From the NCBI GenBank assembly GCA_964469835.1, contig CAYYBI010000512.1, positions 1 through 8,578 on the forward strand: DNA of 8,578 nucleotides, in the 5' to 3' direction. The stretch is from JAOTYV01 sp964469835. Lineage in GTDB: Bacteria; Pseudomonadota; Alphaproteobacteria; UBA8366. Under the pieces are notes generated by a model that did not search any database, was not told the DNA's origin, and saw nothing but the letters and a program-made list of their open reading frames with translations. Position numbers and translations under genes: made by a program. Positions within the stretch are counted from its first letter, which is position 1; every line of letters begins with the position of its first letter. Shown here piece after piece: positions 6,057-8,578 of the stretch.

Positions 6057-7508
6057 TCACTTCTTTGCCCCCGCGGCGCTACGCGAGGCCTGCACTGCAG
6101 CCATCTGACGGTAGGCGACGTAGTACTTGTATATGTTGCGAACATAGACCACCGGCTCTTTGCTGATAGTCTGCGCCGCGGCGACTTCGACGTTGTTGAA
6201 CCAGACGTTGGGATTGAGCTTCATCTGCGTCGCCCGCTTGCGCGCCCTGGTAATGGCGGCGGGCCCGGCGTTGTAGGCAGCGAACGAGAACAGCACGCTT
6301 TCCAGCGGCGCGATGGTCAGCGCGCTGAAATATCGATTCCGGATGAAGCGAAGGTACTTCACGCCGGCGTGGACGTTCTGCTCCGCCTCCTGGATATCCG
6401 GTATTCCGACTTTCGGGTCTGCTGCGGTCTTTGGCATTACCTGCATGATGCCGATCGCGCCGGCCTTGCTGCGTTTATTCTGATCGAGTTGCGATTCCTG
6501 GTAACCCTGCGCTGCGATCATCAGCCAGTCGAAGTCATAGAGTTTGGCGTACTTGCGGATGAAGTCGACGGTGCGGGCAAACCGGGCGCGTGACTCCGAA
6601 GATGCCGGGTTGTCCATCCATTTGATGTCCCCGAGATAGCGTTTGATCAGAATGTTGCCCAGCGCTGTGCCCTTGCGGTGTTCCTTGGTGAAACGGTTGA
6701 CCACCGCTGCGAGCTTGGGACTGTCCTTGCGGAAGGCCCAGGCGATATCGCCGCCGCTGTTGACGGCGAGATCTTCGTGCACCCGGATGTGCTTGAACAC
6801 CTGCACCCAAAGCGCGGCCTTGTGGCTATCGACGATGATCGCGGGAGTAATGCCGGTATTGACCAGATCGAGCAGGTCGTAGTCCTCCAGGTTCTCATCG
6901 GCCAACCGGATCGGAATTTCCGGCTTACCGGACGCCTTCCGCTTTCCGTTCAGCGCTACAAGATGCTCGTGATAGCTGCTGGACTTGCGGACATAGACGC
7001 CGACGGCGGCGAGATCATCGAAGCTCTTCACCGCACTGGCCGCCGGTCCGGTGACCACCAGTTCCTTCACGCCCGGATAGTTGGGTGGGGAGAAGTCGAC
7101 CAGCTTGCGCCGTTCCGGCGTGATGGTCAGGTTGGCTATGGCAATATCGCCTCTGCCCGCCACCAGGCGGGGCAGGATCTGGTCCCTGGGCACGGGAATC
7201 AGGATGACGTTGATGTGCCGTCCCTTTTCCCCATACAGCTTGTTGAGGTGTTTCTCGAACTCCTCCGCGGCATCCACGACGATGCCTCGCTTTTTCTGGG
7301 TGGGGCCACCATAGGTAAAGAAAATCGGATTGTAGGCGGTCAGAATTCGCACGAATCCCCGCTTCCGCATGCCGTCGAAATCGCCCAGGTACGGCTTGCC
7401 TACATGCTGCAGCAGGCTTTGGTCCGGCTGGGTGAGAGCGTCTTTCGCCGCTGCGGCGGTGCCAGGCAGCAGGATCGCCGCAAGCAATAGGGCTTTCGCT
7501 AAAATCAT
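6057..7508 (-). CDS. mltF: MltF-type periplasmic lytic transglycosylase (SBP_bac_3 + SLT domains)
   Basis: It cleaves the MurNAc-GlcNAc bond of peptidoglycan, forming 1,6-anhydro ends, in the periplasm. The 483-residue form begins with a Sec signal (AKALLLAAILLPGTAAAA, cleavage near residue 21, no lipobox Cys). An amino-acid-binding-type domain follows (about 45-295), with RGIVVDAAEEF, the RLVAGRGDIAIANLTIT block (114-130) and PERRKLVDFS. The SLT domain occupies about 315-470, with catalytic Glu338 (GYQES), GAIGIMQVMP (350-359) and FAAYNAGP (409-416). This two-domain order and length match MltF (E. coli, 518 aa). ATG 7508 has TGAGG (7522-7518) 9 bp upstream; a GTG at 7535 would add nine residues but has no binding site and sits at the predicted transcription start. 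It converges with the channel gene and diverges from the DUF4239 gene. Confidence 0.9.
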   Translation of the reverse strand: MILAKALLLAAILLPGTAAAAKDALTQPDQSLLQHVGKPYLGDFDGMRKRGFVRILTAYNPIFFTYGGPTQKKRGIVVDAAEEFEKHLNKLYGEKGRHINVILIPVPRDQILPRLVAGRGDIAIANLTITPERRKLVDFSPPNYPGVKELVVTGPAASAVKSFDDLAAVGVYVRKSSSYHEHLVALNGKRKASGKPEIPIRLADENLEDYDLLDLVNTGITPAIIVDSHKAALWVQVFKHIRVHEDLAVNSGGDIAWAFRKDSPKLAAVVNRFTKEHRKGTALGNILIKRYLGDIKWMDNPASSESRARFARTVDFIRKYAKLYDFDWLMIAAQGYQESQLDQNKRSKAGAIGIMQVMPKTAADPKVGIPDIQEAEQNVHAGVKYLRFIRNRYFSALTIAPLESVLFSFAAYNAGPAAITRARKRATQMKLNPNVWFNNVEVAAAQTISKEPVVYVRNIYKYYVAYRQMAAVQASRSAAGAKK

Positions 7509-7542
7509 CAATCGGAACCTCAACTTATTCCTCACGATCGAA

Positions 7543-7571
7543 ATTATCCGGCATAAGCATTATCGTAACAA
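7543..7571 (-). promoter_or_regulatory. Sigma-70-like promoter of the lytic transglycosylase gene
   Basis: On the minus strand TTGTTA (7571-7566) and GATAAT (7548-7543) are separated by exactly 17 bp, matching consensus at four and five of six positions. Transcription would begin near 7536, giving a leader of about 28 nt that contains the TGAGG binding site for the ATG at 7508. This supports the shorter start of the gene. Confidence 0.5.
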
Positions 7572-7597
7572 CATATGAGTCGAAGGAGGCAACCCAC

Positions 7598-7636
7598 ATG
7601 CTCGACGCTATTTGTTGTGGTAATATTTCTAAATAG
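7598..7636 (+). other. 12-codon leader-like ORF with strong ribosome binding site
   Basis: GAAGGAGG (7582-7589) stands 8 bp before ATG at 7598, the best Shine-Dalgarno sequence in the window. The frame reads MLDAICCGNISK and ends at TAG 7634-7636, 32 bp before the DUF4239 start. It could be a leader peptide on that gene's transcript; the adjacent Cys codons are the only unusual feature. An overlapping 22-codon frame (7575-7643, starting MSRRRQPTC and ending hydrophobic) lacks its own binding site. Neither can be proved from sequence alone. Confidence 0.35.
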
Positions 7637-7668
7637 GATTTGACCGCATTTCTGTGCAGGGAAACACC

Positions 7669-8466
7669 ATGCCCGTCAATGCCGACGCCTTTTACCTGCT
7701 AGACTACCGACTGATCGCCCTTGTGATGATCGCATTGCTTTTGGCGGCATGCGAAATCGGGTACCGGTTGGGTCTGGCCCGACAAGGCGCGCCAGATTCC
7801 CTGCGTACGCTGATCAGCGGAATCGGCGGCGCGATGCTCGGTCTTCTTGGTCTTCTACTCGGCTTCGCCCTCTCCATGGCAATTTCCCGTTGGGACACGC
7901 GCCACGACATTATCATCAAGGAGGCCAACGCGATCGGAACGCTCTCACTGCGTGCCGGGCTTCTTGGGGACCCTCTTCGCGACCAGCTCCGGGAAGCGCT
8001 ACGTGCGTATACCGATGCGCGAATCGCGCTAGGCGGGTCTCGCGATACCCCCGACGTTCTGCGCGCGGCTCAAAAAAAGAGCGAAGACATCAACGCTAAG
8101 ATATGGTCGGTCGTCGAGCGCGCAAATATTCCCTCAACAACAAACGCGACTTTGTCATCGCTCATCAGCGCGGCCAATGAACTGATCGACATCCACGAGC
8201 TGCGACTCGCGTCACTCCAAAACCACCTGCCCTCCGCGCTGTTCTACCTGTTGCTGGCCTTGGCAACCGTTTCTGTCTCCTTCCTTGCGTGGAGCTTCGG
8301 TGCTGCGTCGCACCGTGGACGAGCTCCGATGATCCTGCTGGCGCTCCTCATGGGCGCCGTGTTGCTGCTGATCATGGACGTGAACCGCCCGCAGCGGGGG
8401 ATAATTGAGGTGGGTGTTGCATCGCTGGAGCGAGCGGAGAAGAGTGTCTCCGCGCAAAGCCGTTGA
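7669..8466 (+). CDS. DUF4239-type integral membrane protein (bestrophin-like family)
   Basis: This is a 265-residue inner-membrane protein of unknown function. Four hydrophobic segments are visible: about 12-29 (YRLIALVMIALLLAACEI), 50-71, 188-208 and 219-237. They are arranged as two pairs around a soluble, mostly helical middle (about 73-187). Signatures of the DUF4239/bestrophin-like family are LLGFALSMAISRWDTR (62-77) with the following EANAIGTLSLRAGLL (85-99), and DVNRPQRGII (237-246) after the last helix. ATG 7669 is chosen because AGGGA (7658-7662) lies 6 bp upstream; a GTG at 7654 precedes that binding site. It is divergent from the transglycosylase gene and probably monocistronic. 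The 112 bp after its stop contain no supported feature. Function is unknown; channel activity is suggested only by the family's nickname. Confidence 0.8.
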   Translation: MPVNADAFYLLDYRLIALVMIALLLAACEIGYRLGLARQGAPDSLRTLISGIGGAMLGLLGLLLGFALSMAISRWDTRHDIIIKEANAIGTLSLRAGLLGDPLRDQLREALRAYTDARIALGGSRDTPDVLRAAQKKSEDINAKIWSVVERANIPSTTNATLSSLISAANELIDIHELRLASLQNHLPSALFYLLLALATVSVSFLAWSFGAASHRGRAPMILLALLMGAVLLLIMDVNRPQRGIIEVGVASLERAEKSVSAQSR

Positions 8467-8578
8467 ATCGATCGCGCACGCGCGAGCTGTTCAATCCGGG
8501 CGGTTTAGACCCGTTCTGGTGAACTTCCTTGGCGACGGGCAGCGAAACGCGGCGGACTAACACAGATAGCCGGAAGCG

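Noticed and set aside
6678..7490. 270-codon open frame on the plus strand
   Set aside because: It is antisense to the MltF-type gene, which has clear signal peptide, binding-domain and SLT motifs.
8372..8563. 63-codon minus-strand frame at the right end
   Set aside because: It overlaps the 3' end of the DUF4239 gene in antisense and has no binding site or recognisable sequence; the last 112 bases show no supported feature.

Overview
The window looks like chromosomal DNA from a GC-rich alphaproteobacterium, most likely a Rhizobiales/Bradyrhizobium-type organism. This rests on overall base composition, on the mixture of gene families, and above all on two intergenic clusters of an AGCGGACAT/ATGTCCGCT repeat of a kind I recall from Bradyrhizobium-like genomes. 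The species cannot be fixed from the sequence. There are no rRNA or tRNA genes, CRISPR arrays or recognisable IS elements.

Left part (1-3463, all on the minus strand, read right to left): an accessory/mobile module. It starts with a 284-residue protein I do not recognise (2609-3463). Next come a 70-residue unknown protein (2308-2520) and, 5 bp further on, a 66-residue excisionase/MerR-like helix-turn-helix protein (2102-2302). A roughly 180 bp AT-rich gap follows, holding a 15 bp imperfect inverted repeat and two 12 bp direct repeats. Then comes a complete ~570-residue tyrosine recombinase with all six catalytic residues (207-1919). Its stop codon overlaps (ATGA) the start of another gene that runs off the left edge and is probably a second recombinase. 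This is the arrangement of multi-recombinase integrative elements: a small HTH factor, a probable cis site, then a coupled recombinase operon.

Middle part (3464-6056): a single plus-strand gene (3813-5843) encodes a two-TM ion channel with two RCK/TrkA-N-like nucleotide-binding domains, of the CASTOR/POLLUX type. It lacks the K+ channel TVGYG signature. Repeat clusters flank it on both sides (3498-3661 and 5877-5945), and it uses TTA leucine codons that I did not find in the recombinase gene, so it may have its own history. A plausible promoter and a 15-codon ORF with a ribosome binding site lie upstream.

Right part (6057-8578): a MltF-type periplasmic lytic transglycosylase (minus strand, 6057-7508; solute-binding domain plus SLT domain) and a DUF4239-type four-TM membrane protein (plus strand, 7669-8466) are transcribed divergently from a 160 bp region. 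That region contains a good sigma-70-like promoter for the transglycosylase and a 12-codon leader-like ORF with a near-ideal ribosome binding site. These two genes look like ordinary envelope genes. I see no evidence that left, middle and right parts form one pathway; the left part is a recombination module, and the others are independent membrane/envelope functions.
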